From Montifringilla adamsi (lineage: Eukaryota > Chordata > Aves > Passeriformes > Passeridae): a DNA stretch of 64,000 nt. The stretch spans positions 7,729,371 through 7,793,370 of the forward strand of contig JAGGNK010008781.1 in the NCBI GenBank assembly GCA_017590115.1. The letters run 5' to 3'. Shown here one piece after another: positions 1-14,600 of this stretch; within the stretch, counting starts at the first letter, position 1; each line of letters begins with the position of its first letter. The notes beneath the pieces are model-generated. The model was not told the DNA's origin, searched no databases, and was given only the letters and a program-made list of their open reading frames with translations. The translations under genes were made by a program, and so were the position numbers.

Positions 1-1749
1 CATACACCCCACTTTTCCCAAAATACCTGAAAATTGTGCTTTATGTAGGGGAAAATATTTTAAGGCACTTTCAAAGAAAAGACAAAAATTAGGTATGCAT
101 CCAAAATAAAAAGAGTGAAAAGATGAGTTTTTACATAAACTCTCTGTTTATAATGTCACATATTTTTCTCAGCACAAAGTAAGGGTGCAAAAGAGCATTG
201 GGAAGAGAGACTGTGCTTTCAGTAGCACAGGTGATCCTTTAAAATTCTTGTAAAACTGGAACCTGAGAGATGTTCAAGATAAACTGCGATAGAACAAAAA
301 GATTAATACCAACTACATTTAAATTTGTTGGCAGCTTGGCTCTGTTAACCACTGTGTTAATTACAAGCTTCCTGGCTTCTCTAGAAATAGTGATTTCAAT
401 AAAATACAGCAAATAAATCTGATAGGAATGGTGGAGGTTGAACTCATCACACCTCCTAAGTTGCAAAGTCAGTTAACATGCATGAGAGAAACTTCCTGAA
501 GTCTAAGCTCTGGATGAGAATTCCCTTCCACATGCTTCCAGGATCATACAGCAACATCCTGGTTTAGCAGGACTGCATCTGCTGTTCTGACTGCATACTG
601 TCCAACAAATTACTCTAAAAAAAAAAAATCAATCTATCTTTCACTCTCTCTCTCAAGGGTAACAAAACCAGAAGTTCCAAAATCTTTCCTGAAAGCAATC
701 TGTCAAACCCGTCACAATTTCCACAGCAGCTTAGCAAATTCCAAAGTAACAGCAGGACCTCCATGTATGAGGATCTCATTCAAATCCTTCTCAAAATCAT
801 CCATACTCAAGTATTTCAGCCCAATTAACTTCACCTCAAGATTTAGTTCAAATCACAACAAGATCATGGGAACACTGTTAAATCTCCTGCTTAACATACA
901 GAGTGGTCCAAGCTGCAGTCCAGATTAGCAGAGTGAGGTATCTGCAGAAGAACATTTCCCTTAGACAGACATGAGTATGCTCAGAACTCTGTTTACTTAA
1001 GTAGCCATGGCTGCAAATTCAGCCTGGGACAAACCATGCTCCAGTTCCTTTTTATAAAGGCCATGTCCAGTATTGCCAGAAGCTGTGAAACACAGGGGAT
1101 CTGGGGCCATTTCTGGCTAACCATTAGTGGGAATACTACATCACATCAGCCCTCAGATACTGATTTCACAGCAAAGGCAGCATCTAGGAACTGAGCAAAG
1201 AACTCTGAATATATCTGTACCCCTTGCTATCCTCTGCCCTGCCAACAACAACTGTGGACAAGGGTGGATTTATGGTATGTTTTTCTTATTGAGTATCAGT
1301 CTGAAGGTGCCATGTGATTAAACATGATTTCTAACTCTTATGAAGAACTTAGCAAAAAGCAGTAACAATAATTTACACTAAAAAAGCTTTCCTACAATAA
1401 ATAACCATTTCTACAAGTGGTAAGAATTTGGCCACATGACAACAAAGTCACAGTGAAAACTTGGAACCTTCAATTCAGACTACAGTATTTAACAATATTG
1501 AACAGGCTGCAAAATGACCAGCTCCTGGCTGGACAATGAGAGCTTTCTGTCAGACACTGCTTTCACATACACCATGTGGTCAGCCACAAAATTATCCTCA
1601 GTGTTTAGATTTCCAACTCTGGGAAAACATATCTTAGTATGGAAGTTGGAAGACATGATGTGAAGACTCCTCCATCTGCAACAGTTGAATCTGTGACTGT
1701 AAGAAACCTGAGACTGAAATACTGATTTCCCCTTAAGTACTTCACTCAG
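1..1749. other. Downstream flank of the septin, no gene seen
   Basis: AT-rich, non-repetitive sequence. The short open frames show no family resemblance or splice-supported structure. A longer 3' UTR isoform could extend here. Confidence 0.4.
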
Positions 1750-2533
1750 AGATAACAGTGCCCATACCAGTAAAACCATCAACTTCTGCTTAAGTGAGAA
1801 TCCAGTGAATAAGTTTATTTTTTAATGATTTTTTTTCTTTTTTTTAATGTAAACAGGAAGACTGAAGGTTCACATGAAGGCAACAAAAAATCTCCTTATT
1901 TTAGGCTTGGAATGTTGGCAGCTGACACAAGGTCATAAGGGATAATATAATCCATTTTATTCAAGCTTTACATTCCACAAGACCAGCAATCACAACTAGA
2001 GTATTAAACTGAAGTATTAAGCAACAAGACTTCTCATATCCTTCCATTTTTTTTCCTTGCATTTAAAAGAAAAATTCTACCAGAAGAAAATGAGTATGTG
2101 CTACAGGAATTTTTTTCTTCACTCACTCTGATCTCCTCTAATACATCACACATGTCATCAAGGTAATCTGTATTCAGTACACCTGACCAAAATTCTGTCT
2201 GGCTTTTTGAGAAAACTGTTAAAAACTCAGCAGCCTACATACCCCAAAACACTCTATCTTTTGTTTACATATCAAATTAACTTTCTGACCAGCTTGTGCT
2301 AACAGAAGCAAAGCCTGATGATCCAAAAGAAGGATTTACAGGTCTTAAAAGCATCTGGAAGATAACACTGGTATATATCTTTTCTAGTCTATTCATGACA
2401 TCACTTTTTCCTATTAAGTACAATAAATGCAAGGCCAAAGTTCAAAATTAGCAATAATCATTGCCAAAATCTTATGTAAGAGGTAAAAACAAGTCAGAAA
2501 AGCATTACCTGGTGCATGCAGATGCTAAGCACC
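1750..2533 (-). other. SEPTIN2L: Septin 3' UTR with candidate polyadenylation signals
   Basis: Downstream of the TAA, two minus-strand AATAAA hexamers occur at 1961-1956 and 1819-1814. The second is followed within about 60 nt by a GT-rich stretch (1750-1780), typical of a cleavage-site downstream element. Which one is used cannot be told from sequence. Confidence 0.45.
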
Positions 2534-2602
2534 TTAGTCATCACCAGGCTTCATCCTCATCTGGGCTTGCATCTGGGCAATCATCTCCTGCATGCGGCGC
2601 AG
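2534..2602 (-). CDS. SEPTIN2L: Septin last coding exon (residues 328-349 and stop)
   Basis: The minus strand reads [20 protein letters not shown], then DD and TAA (stop at 2536-2534). A clean acceptor (tcttccag) precedes it and the phase is 0. It encodes the end of the coiled coil, matching the [12 protein letters not shown] segment of SEPT2. The glycine-rich tail of SEPT2 is missing and replaced by a short acidic end. Confidence 0.92.
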   Translation of the reverse strand: MRRMQEMIAQMQAQMRMKPGDD

Positions 2603-5600
2603 CTGGAAGAGAAAGACACCCAAGTGTTCACAACAATTTCATGGGAAGCCCAAAAAATCCAAGAAAACTTAAAACTTCTTTTTCCATGGTAGAACACAGA
2701 TCCTATTTTCCTCTTCACAAACTGAAAATGTTCAGTAATTCACAAAACTGATTACTTTGTTTTCTCCGTCTCTTATTCTTCAGTTCAGTACATCTAACCT
2801 TCACAAAAGATTTGTAAGAATACTTATAAAGAAAATTAAGCAATAGAATCCAAATCTTTTGAAGCCAGCTATGCTTGCAGACCTGTGAATCAACATTTAA
2901 CCCATAACAAGGAAATCATGTCCTTTAGGTGTGCACAGAGCTACACCTGAGTGTAGCAGCTTTGTTCTGATACAGGTGCTCAAAGCATAAGATGTACAAA
3001 CACTCATCCTGTGACTATCAGAGAACTCTGCAAATTTTTAGCAGCAGTAACAGCCAAACAAGAAAACAAGACTTAAAAACTATTTCAAAAGAGAAATAGA
3101 AAGATGTTTATAAAATTTGGAACACCAGACTAAACATATTAAGCACCAATATTTTTTACATCTAAATAATTACTTTTCCTGGAAAAAAATGTTTTCTTAA
3201 GGAATTTTCTTATAACACTTAAAAATTAGTTTCCATTTCATAAAAGGCCACTTATATATAATGCTTTGTTGCTGGTTGTTTTTTTCCAAAAAAAAAGAAA
3301 ATATTAATCAGAACAAATGTTCCTAAGACAGAAGAACACTAATGTGGATTTTCAAACTATATATGCAAAAGCCTCTAATTTGCTTTACAAATGACTGGGT
3401 ACTTCCTTCCAAATGCAGGAGGGGAAGCCCCACATGCAGAACTACAAGAGCTCCATTTTACAAAGTGAGAAGGAAATGGGCTGCTATTTCCATACACATT
3501 GTATAACCTATGAGTCCATCTCAAACTAGATATCATGTAAAAATCTGAGGCTTGTACAGCAATTTCTCTTTTTTTTATTTATGTAGAGAAGCGCTTTCAT
3601 TTATTTTCAGGGGGGAAACTAACTGAAAAAGCACTCTGTCTAAACAATTTTATTCTATTTTCATCCAGTAAACCACATTAACTGTTGTGATGCTTGTTAC
3701 TCCACAAGGTTCAATACAAAATAATCTGAGACAAATGCTTGATTATATGCATGTGGTGTTGAGCTGTTGTTTAAAAAAATCTAACAAACTGAAAGAAACA
3801 TCACAGAACAAGAAAAACTAGCTCCAAGTGCCCATATCACTTTTTCTTGCCTGCTCTCAGATACAGATTTAGGAAAGAGTAAGAAACAGAAGATCAACTA
3901 AAGAGTAAAAAAGATTGCAGCACAGCCAGCAGTACCAGAGCTTGCCTAAAACTCACTGGCTTATGTACTTATCCTCTTGCTGCAGCAACACGGGGCTCAG
4001 GAGAGGCTAATTCAGGTTCCTGTGACTGCTGCAGAGATGCCTTCTGACAAAAGGAGATTCGCACAGAACAGCATGAAATTCAGCTAAGTCTGTGGGGATT
4101 ATTATAAACCCATCTACATCGTTCTGCTAAGTACTTAAAACAAAAAGCTTCTGATCAAGAAGATGGCATAACACTGCAAGAAGGAGGAAAAAAAAGTAGA
4201 AAATTCGCAAAATGAGAGCTGCATTGATTTCATGATACAAGAAAAAGAAAAGCTTCAAAGATCAACTCGTAAATATGTAAGACACCTGGTCTTTTCAACT
4301 GCCTCTTTGCAGATTTACCATCAGAATAAAAGTAGCTTTTTGTAAACTCTTCTACTTGAGCTTTCCCAAGAGCGCTCCAAGCTGAGCCATGAAACATTCC
4401 CAAAATAGAAACCATTCAGTAATCACAGGGGGAGATACTGCTGCACACATATTATGGTGATTGCTCAAATGCAGAATTCTGCTAATAGGCAACATTATAT
4501 ATTAAGACTTAAATACAGCACTGAGAATTGCATTTTCTTAACTTTAACTGATAAAAATATGCCCATAGCACAAAATAAATCAGATGCTGCATATGACACA
4601 AATATAAGGTAGCACAAAAGCCCCAGGAAACCCCCTCTGCTCTAACATTAAGAGTGTAAAAGATTTTCCTTTTCTATCTTCATGTGGTGTTTTTGAGACC
4701 TACTGGTGAAGTCTCAGTCTTTTCCATTAGTCAAGGAATGACAAGTTTCTGAAGCTATTTTAGAATAATCCAGTAGAAAACCTTTCAGGCACAAGGCCTG
4801 TGAAAAAAACAAGGCACATTGTTGTCAAATTAAAAAAAGGGAATCAATCTCTATTGTGCTCAAGGAGTAACCATGCCAGTCTCTTCAACAATTCCTCTTT
4901 CAGTAGAGGACAGGACACAAGAGCTGCTCCTCCACATTACATTACAAACAAAACCAGCTCATGTTCACCTTACTGGACCTACTGAATAAACAGAAAAACC
5001 TCTGCTCTAAATAAAGGAGCATGTAAAAGAATCACACCAAAGACTGAAATCGATGTCATGTCAACATCTGCACTCCCTTTGCTGTTGGGAACCACAAGCA
5101 TCAAGGGCAGAAAGTGACTTTGATCTTGCCCAGCCGAGTCCTCTCACTTGCAAGAGCAGCATTGATATATTTGTGTTCATCCCCTAAAGAACGGATGCTA
5201 CAACATGACAGCATAGAGCCAATGCACATCATGAGTGGAAGGAAGCTAGGAAACAATGTTTGGAAATCTGTTAAGACAAATAATTCCTGTTAATTCTCAG
5301 ATAACAAAAGGCAAAAGAATAAACAGAACCTTGGTATAAATGCCCCTTAGTTTACTTATGTCAGGTCTACAATTCAGTTCAAACAATCATGTAACTACTG
5401 CAGCAAACCAGAAAGGAAACAAGCATTTAAAATGAGAGCTAAGGTTACAGAGTTAAAAGTGAACCATACATCTGGTTAACTGCCTCCACATCCTTAACAG
5501 AAACCACAGACACACAGCTCTGCTGTACCTACAGAATTTCATCTCAATACCAACAGACACTATTCCTGTTTAAACAACATGAACAGCTTCTCAACCAACA

Positions 5601-8600
5601 TGCAGGTATCACAGAAGGAGAAATATTAAGAAAGTAACAGTATTTACTTTCCACTGATATGTTTCCTCTCTACCAAGTCTGATTATTTCTGCCCATGCCT
5701 TTACATAAGAAAGGCATAAGTGAAGATGCTGCAAGAACAGGGAAGATGGAAAACTGCAGACAGTGGATTTTCTAGTGAATGTTCCTGTAAGGGCTCTTTT
5801 GATTAAAAATACTTCCAATACCAAGAATACAAGTAATTTTGTTAAATGAAGACAGGAAAAAATATTCCTGATGATTTGGAAATGGGGCTACCATTAAGAT
5901 AAATGTCTTCCATAGGACATGTACACAGGGCAAGGCTGAAGCATTCTGCCCCGTGCACTGGGCAGTAACACCCTATTAAAAAAATTAAACTTTATACCTG
6001 TTTTTATTTCCCTCAGGTCTGCAGGTCTTCATCAGAAGTCATGCTGTCTCCTCCCATAGAAGTCTGGCCCTTGTTTCTCAAGACAATGCTTCCCTCAACC
6101 CCAGCAGCAGCAGGCAGGTACCTGCACACATCAGTCCCATCCTCACTCCCCACAGGGCCACTGCTGTTCCCCCTCCTGACTCCCACACTGACCCAGGGCT
6201 CTTTATCTCATCTGCCAAAGGGTTCCACACATTCAGAAAGTGGAAGAAAAGAGAGAAAACAAGTTCAACATTGTGTTCATTCTGCTATATACAGCTCACT
6301 GCTGACCAACTCCACTGAAAACAGAAGCGTGGAAAGATTTGCCCAAAGTCTCAGGGTAGCTCACTAGAGAAACCCAGAGAAGTTTACTCCTTGCTGTTTT
6401 CATGTAATCACAGCCCTAACATTTGTCTGGAAGCACTACCTGTCAAAACCTTCAAAGGTTTTTATTAACAAGATATCTTCAGAGTAGGAAAAACATGGCA
6501 CAAAACTACAAACTTTAAGTTTGTGCCCACTTACATCACAACATCAAAATAATCTGTTCTGCATCATATTTACAGTAAGGAACAAGAATATCTTTATGCC
6601 TATTTTCATTTTCCAGCTCCAAAAAAACAGGTCATCCCTTGCAAATGAGCAAAAGCACAACCAGACTAAGCAATAAATCCAAAATGACAGATTAGCAATC
6701 ACAAATTGGCTGAACTAGGGACCACATCCTTTGGCATAATAAAAGACTATTTAGCAAAAGTGATGCCTTGATAAAGATGATCCTGGCACTAGTTCAAGCA
6801 TTCATTCCTTCCAAGGTTATATAAACCTCACAAAACTGTAAATAGAACATCAAGCACCGTTACTGATGGGAATGCAGAACAGGAGGGGAAATGGATATTT
6901 GTTTTCTCTGTGAAGGCCATGGAATGCAAGCCCATTTCCTCTGTGCCTCTTTCCTCTACAGATTTTTCCCAGTCTGAACCTTAGGGATGATTTGGAGATG
7001 AAGAGACTTCATACCAGCTTATCCACAGAAGATTCAGCAAAGCCTCTTGATCTCTTTGGAACAATAGAATGCAGAAGTTAAAAATGTATTTGTTTTTTCA
7101 AGTTCTAACCTAATCCCCTGCAACTTCAGCAGCAGTTATTCAGAGACGATTAGCCCTAGAGGAAACTTTCAAAGACTGTCCCCTGAGAAATTCAAAATTT
7201 CATCCCTTTAAGCCATGTTATATAAAAGGCACATTACATATTTATATACTGGTCTATTTTGACCCTCTGTGTCAATGCATAAATAGAATATATACATATA
7301 TATATATATAGTACCTGCCATATCAAGTTTCCAGGGAAAATATTTATAGGGGACTTTTTTCAGACATAAGTCTTAAAACAAGTAGTTCTACAAGGATACC
7401 CAAAATTCTACTTAACTACTAGGCACGTACAATTTATATAGTTCAAATAACAGGAGAAACAGTTATGACTTAAATTCTTTAAGTCTACTTGTCTGCTTGG
7501 AATCATTAAGGAAAAATAGAAAAACAAACATTATTTTCAAAAAATGCTCTTGACTTTTTCAGAGCATTCAGTACTGCTGGCTATCAGCTGATGGGCTCCT
7601 GTGCTTTGCAGTAAAGGGGAAGCAGTTAATTTGTGTACAGAACACTTGCAGAAGTTCCACTCTTGTACGTGCACAGTCATCAAGTGTGCTTATGCTGCTG
7701 AATACAGTTATATAGCGATAAATATGCAGCTCACTCAATTTCCAGTAATGCATACTATTAACTACTAATTATGGTGATAATCAGCTGCTTCTGCATTTCC
7801 TTATAGGAAATTTTTTTTCCTATTTATAGCAACATGCCAGGGTTAGCCAATAGCTAACCAGGGTCAGATATTTTTAAATATGGATGCTATAAGGGAAAAA
7901 GGAAATGCACAGACCAAAGTAAATTTCAAAAATTTCCATATATGGGAATCAATTTTCCACCTCAGAAACGCACAAAACTGTAGGGTTTTTTTTATTCCAA
8001 ATCACTGCACATGTGCAATGATCTTTCCTGCAGTTATAGATGTGGGTCCAAGCTGAATTGGATAAAAGAAGGATAAAGAGAAAAAAACCCACTATCTTAC
8101 AATTGGCAGTAAGTCTTCAGTTTTCACACTGCAAGTAGTATAAGCACTGGCAGCGTACTGCTAGAATTTTAATACCATGCTAAAAATTTCTGAGTCTCTG
8201 TAACTTCAACATAAAAATACTAAGTTAAAAGGCCTAGCAAGAACTTGGAAACAGAGTGAGAAATCAGAGTTTGAAAACAGCCAATTTCATAAACTGACAG
8301 ACGCAACAAAAATACTATGATGTAAGTCAAGGTTAAGATGAAAAAACACATGTATTAATTATGTTATGGGATTTTTAAGACTCAAGAGCCTATTTCTACT
8401 CCATAGCCACAAGACATAAGAATAAATTTACTGGTAATGTGCTTGCAGTAAGCACCTGCACATCTGAAATGACATGAGACTGCCAGTCTATCCCACCACA
8501 GCACCCAGCATGTGCAGCTGACAAACACAAATTGATTTCAATACCTAAAATAGCAAATATCCTTATGGCAAATTAGCACCAAACAGGAAATGATAAAAAT

Positions 8601-11600
8601 TCTGCCTGCAACCAAGAGTGCACACCACCTCCCATCCACAATGCAAGTGACTATAAACAAAACACTGTAAGGGCCACTTGTGTGGTCAGGTTATGCCTGT
8701 CATTTTGCACAACTCCAATCCTACCTGCCACAGGCAGTAGCTGATGCAGAAAACTGAAATTGGAACCTAGCATGTTATATTAAATAACAAGTTTTAGAAA
8801 GCTCCTCTTACCTCAGCCTCTTTCTGCTGGAGGATTCTATCCTTGTCTACCACTTCCTCTTCAACAGGCCTATTGAAGAAAAGAATGCACTGACAGCATA
8901 AAATACAAAAGTAAAAGTCTCCAATAAGAGATTCAAGAATCATATTTCAATTAATATATCATCAAAGTCTACATTTTTCCACACAGGACAAATTAGGACA
9001 TTTTAAAAATCATGCTGCCCTTTTGTAAAAGGCCATCTTTACCTCAGAGACTCCTGCTATCCACTCTCCACTACTTAATATTTGATTTCTTTATTGCTAT
9101 ATGGATTTTTTTTTTTTTTTTGCAATTTACTTTAACGAAGAGAGTTCCTTCACTATCTATCCAAGGTACAAAAATCAACAACTAAAATGCTGTGTAGGCT
9201 ATTTAATTTCTTCTTTAGCATCAAAATGCTTTGCTGAATACTTGAAGAACAAGTGGAATGCGAACAAGAGCAAGTTACTATCCAAAAAAAGATGCAGCAA
9301 AGGTAGTTGTGGATTTTTTGCATTAAGTTGTCGAGGACAACCTTGCCAAGAATTAAAAAAGATATAATAAACTCCATAAAACACATAAATTATCAGAAAA
9401 GATTGTTTAGTCTAAACTTCTCTCTTTGGCTACATATGAAGGAGCAAGAGAAGCAATACCTCCCTAAGCAGATAGACTGGGGCCTATTTAAATTTGCCCA
9501 CTAGCATTCATTTTCTCCAAGCAGACATCATTACATAAAACCTATCCTGCTTGCAGGCACCTTCTTCCTGCACATTCCAATTAAAAGCATAGAGAAAAGG
9601 GGATTTAAGCTGTTTATAAGCACAGCAGTTCGCTATATATTATTCCTCTTCAAGAAGAGCATTTCATACAAATTTCAGAATTCCACAGATTGAAATCTCA
9701 TCAGAAGTGATTGTTTACAGGTGGGATTAGTTAGGAGGAAGAGCAAGTCCCCTGTCAGTGGGCAGTGAGGAGCAGCAGAGCCCAGGGCAGCACACACTTA
9801 CTTGCCAGTGCGTTTTAGCCTCTCGGAACGGAAGTTCTCATAGTGCAAGTCTTGGGTCACCTCCTGCAGGTCCTGCATGTGTGTCCTAGAACAAGCAAAG
9901 GGCTACTGAACACTCAGCAAAGCAAAGGAAAACACCCTTTCATCTTCTGTTTCTCTTTTGTCTAATTGATATATTTACCAGAAAAGTAAATCCTTACAGA
10001 GCAAACCAGCCAGAATTCTGCTTTCAAGTTCATTGACATTTAATTCATTCAGAAGTGCCCCACCAATATCAAAGACCCCAAAATATGCTGCCCTCCTCTT
10101 GGACGTTAATTATTTCAGATGAGTTGTTTATACCAGTTTTTGCAGTGTTAAGAACTTTCAAAGACAGAAATTCAGAAAGATACTTTAATTCCAAAAGTAT
10201 TTTATTACTCTTAAGTGCTGTCAAATATCATTAGTAACTGGGAACTAGGTGGAGCTGCTTGGCTTGTGCAACAGCTGCCATTGCTTGACAATTTCCAATT
10301 GCCAAGAAAAAAAAAGAAAACCCGTTTGCTCCCAGTGCCCAGCAGAGGGCAATCCCTGCCCAGTACAGACCCAATTTGGAATGACACAACAGAACTCATT
10401 TCCAACAATAGCCAAACACAGTTTTTAAAAAAAAAAAATCACTTAAAACCATTTACGCAGGCAGAATATCCGTATCGGCTAAAATCATAACGGGGTGGGG
10501 TATCATATTTAACAAAGGATTTCCCCTACTGCCAAGAAAATTGCATTTTGCTTTTGGAATATTCATCACTTTGAAGAGTATCTTAAAAGCCTCTCTTCCC
10601 CACCAACTGCACTATAATAAACTTCAGTTGGTATGTATAGCCATCAGATCAGTTCACATAAGGTGTAAAACCATCACATACATCTGGCAACATAAAATAT
10701 AGAAAATATTGTCTGAATTGAGAGATCGGAGGATACAGCAGGAAAACAAGCTGCAGGGGACTAAAACGTAGCTCTACATTTAGCTGGCATCAGGGCTAGT
10801 TTTAAATTAAGGAATGAACGTTGCTATAGGTTTTCAGTCATTGTGGCAGTTACGTCACCACAGGAGATGGGATCATTGTGCCATTACTCACACCAGCATT
10901 GTGCGCAGCTTGAGGAAATCATTGTGCTCTGGATTTTCAACCTCAACAACTCCCCAGGGATACAGGCGGCCTCTGATTTTTTTTCCCTTCACCTCAATAA
11001 GTTGATTGGATCCAATAACAGCAAAGGGAATGCTAGCCTAGTTGAGACAGAAAAAACAAGTTACTGTTTTGATTTTTGGCTGGTTAGTTTTTGTATTTTG
11101 CTTTGCCTTTCTTTTAAAGAAAGCACAGCGATTCAAGTAACAGACAAGAGAGGGGGAAAAGAAATGTTGACAAACTCTCTACTAAAACCCTCTCACATCA
11201 AAAAACCAACAAATCCCGTTCTAGGCAATGGAACCTCTCCTTATGAGCACCTGCAGCTGTGTTAGGACCGATTTGTTTTAACAGAGGCCCAGAAGGAAAT
11301 GACGCTTCGCTTTAGGAACACTCAACTGTTGTTAAAGTACAGTTTGGGCATAATGTGTCATCTGACATAACATCATGCATGGAGAACAGCCAACAGAAAC
11401 ATACTTCAGATGCAGAGTGAAGTAGCTAGAGAGAATTTCAGACACATTCTTCAAACACCTTTGCAAGCACAAAGAGGAAATTACTTCAGTAAAACCTTGA
11501 TTATCTGCTTTAACACAAGGCAAGTTGTTAATTAGTACAGCAACCATAACACCCACAATCTCTCTCCTTGCTCACATGTTAAAACGTTTGAGTCAGAAAA

Positions 11601-14600
11601 CAGATTGCAAATACTAGTTCAAGGTGAATAGTGGTTTACAGTTAAAAGAGAAAAGAAGAGAAAGTCATGACACACTACACTTGGAATTCTGATGCAGCAG
11701 AGACTGGAATAAAAGGGATTATAATTCCAAGTCAACACACAAAGGAAACTGAAATTTTCAACACATTGTGAAAGGAATAAAGTACCTTTAGGCATGTTGT
11801 AGATTGAAGAACTACAGCAGCAAAATGATAAACTAGGAGTGAAACTTGCCTTTAAAACTCTAGTTTGCTCTTTAAACTCCTCATCTTCATCAGAATCTGC
11901 ATCAGGGAGCTGATAAATCCTAATGCCATGTTCAGAAATCTCATCCAGAACCTAAAAGTTTGCAAAAAAGAAAGAATAATACTCTTATTTAATTGGAGAG
12001 ATATTCACTTTAAAATATATGAAATTGATTAACTAGTCTGTCACAAATGTTCACCTGACTCAGTGTCCAAACTGCAAAATAGCACAGGCTTGAAAATTTT
12101 TTAAAAGGCACAATAGATAAATGTATTTTTGGAAAACATAGCAAGTAAATAATTTTAAAATGCCAGAAGATTTACAAGGCAAATACAGAAGCAAAGTGAG
12201 GTTAATATGAAAAAAGAGTAAAAGTAACAAGAAAGAATTCATTAGTGACAGAATCAAAACCATTCACCCCATGTCAAAGTATATTTTTGTGCATTTGATA
12301 CATTCAAAAATGTAGAAGACAGTGCCTAGTGCGTCTTGAATCAAAAAAGATAAAAGCTTATTATCCACTTAAAGTGAAGAAATTAATTAAAAATCCACTA
12401 AGAAAAACACCCTGTTCTTAAACAGTTTTCTTTGTCATTAATGTCTGAGGGTAACATAAAAAATACAGTATCTGTATTCCTGGGCACATTCTTTTCCTAA
12501 TGAAATCACTGCAGGGGTGAGCAGCCAGCATAACTCCAGGCCTTTTGCGGTTTCAAAAGGTGGCACAAGTCAATTCCTTTTTCAAAACCAAAGAGAATGT
12601 TTCTGCTGCCACACTACTGAATATACTTAGGTCAGCTCTTGTCACTGCATCAAATGCACTGACAAGAGTTACTTTCAGTAAAGGAAGTGTGGTGGTATAA
12701 GGAGAGCATGAAGAATGCTGAGATTCCACAATGACTCTCCAAAGGGATCTTGGATGTTTCAGCAGAACAGGGGAACTGTGCAAACTGCCTAGAGCAGCAA
12801 CTGTTACCCCACCAACAGCACCTGAACCAAGCAGCTGCCCTGCTCAATGAACTCTCAGCATAGACAAAGTTTGGGCAAAATCAGAGAGAGTTTTGAAGTA
12901 ATGGCAAAAAATATTCAGAAGAGCCTATGTAAGGACTTGTGATGCCATTACTGTGTATACAACTCGAAATTGGTAGCATGAAAACAAACAGACTTCAAAT
13001 AGAGAGGTCTTAATGAGCCTTCTCCAAGCATTGTTGGGTTCCTCCATCCTCTGTCATGATGGCAACCGACAGCTACAGTATAAATGAAAACTGTCCAACC
13101 AGAACTTGGTTATTTAACAGGTGTTTAAAAGAAAACAATTCTCCAGACCATTAGCAGAGGAAAGACCATGTATGAGCCACAGCTGTTCCCTGACAATGTT
13201 TTCCTGCCAGGTATGTAAACATCCCCCGCACTCACACACGCGCGCACTGAGCGAAGTACCACGAGCCCCCACCTGCACAGAGAGCAATATTTTATAGAGA
13301 GAAAAGAAGTCTGGGAGTAAGTGTTGCCAATAAGCAATTAAGACATTCACACAATGACATTTAAATCAATGGATTTTGTTACTGTTTTGCAAAATGAAAG
13401 AGACCTGAACTGTCACCAAATGACAATAAAAGATGCACAGCTGGGATGGGTGGGGCAGCACTGCAGTTCGATGCCTTTAAGTAGTTGCATAAAACAAGAA
13501 AGCACATTTAATCTGGCTGAGATCTTTGAGATAAAATGCAAGTGGAACAATAACGGGAAAGCCAACAGCAAGGGGTGCTAGAATAATATATTACAGCTGT
13601 TAAACCTAGTGCTTTCCTGAAAGGAAAAAGAATTGCAATAAAAACAAACTGTATTTTATGCTCCTAACAATGAAACAGCATTTTGCTTCTTCAAATCTGA
13701 ATTTTATTGGCCTCAGAGGATTCTGTGTTCCTAAAGATTAGCCTTCCCATGGGAAATTAAAAAAAAAGTCAAAATATTAGTTCCCCTCTCATGAAGTCAT
13801 TCTTTTGAGCATGTTTCCTTAGCACCCTTGCATGGCACAGCTTGTGAAACTGTCGTGCATTTCTTCCCACTCAAGAGTTTGAAAAAATAACTTTGAATTC
13901 CAGAAAGCCCAAACAGGAATTACTCCAAGCTGGGTTTCCTTTGCAAGCACCACAAGCTAATCTTGCTGCTTAGTCCATAGCGGCAAAACAAAAACATTTT
14001 ACTTCAGATTGATGGCCAAATGGCAGAAACATCTAAAAAAAGTAAGGCTTCAAGCTGCGTCAGCAAAGCAGGACTTTGATTCCTATTCTTGATTAGAGAC
14101 TCTGTTGGCCAAGATGCTTTGAGTTAGAACAATATACAGTAGCTTTGATTTTCAAAGCTTTGGAAGCACATTATACATTTGACTTAATATAAACTCAGTT
14201 TGCAGAGTGACCTTTGCCAGCAGTATAAAAATAATGAAAACTTGTTTACCTGCTCCCTAACTACTCCCTTAGACTACAGATGCCCTTCATATTGCTGTAC
14301 TTAGCAGTGCATAAATGTGGTGTCCATATGTCTAAGTCCAGACTGTTTTAAAGATTAGTTAGTTAAATTCCCAGTGAATTATATTTTAAAATAATTAATG
14401 TTCCACTTAAATGCCTCCTTCAAATCTTTCAACATCATTCTGCTCCTAAATGCTGAACCAAAAAGTAAGCAACTATGAACACTGAGCCTGAAGTACACTG
14501 CTGAAAGGGTGAATTACGGGGCTTTTACAAAAAAAGTGGCAGCTCCACAAACAATGTGCGATAAACATCTTTCACAAAGTCAGTACAGTAACAGAAAAGG

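Noticed and set aside
7841..7859. Small inverted repeat GGTTAGC / GCTAACC with 5-base loop
   Set aside because: Seven-base stems of this kind are expected by chance; no neighbouring feature gives it a role.
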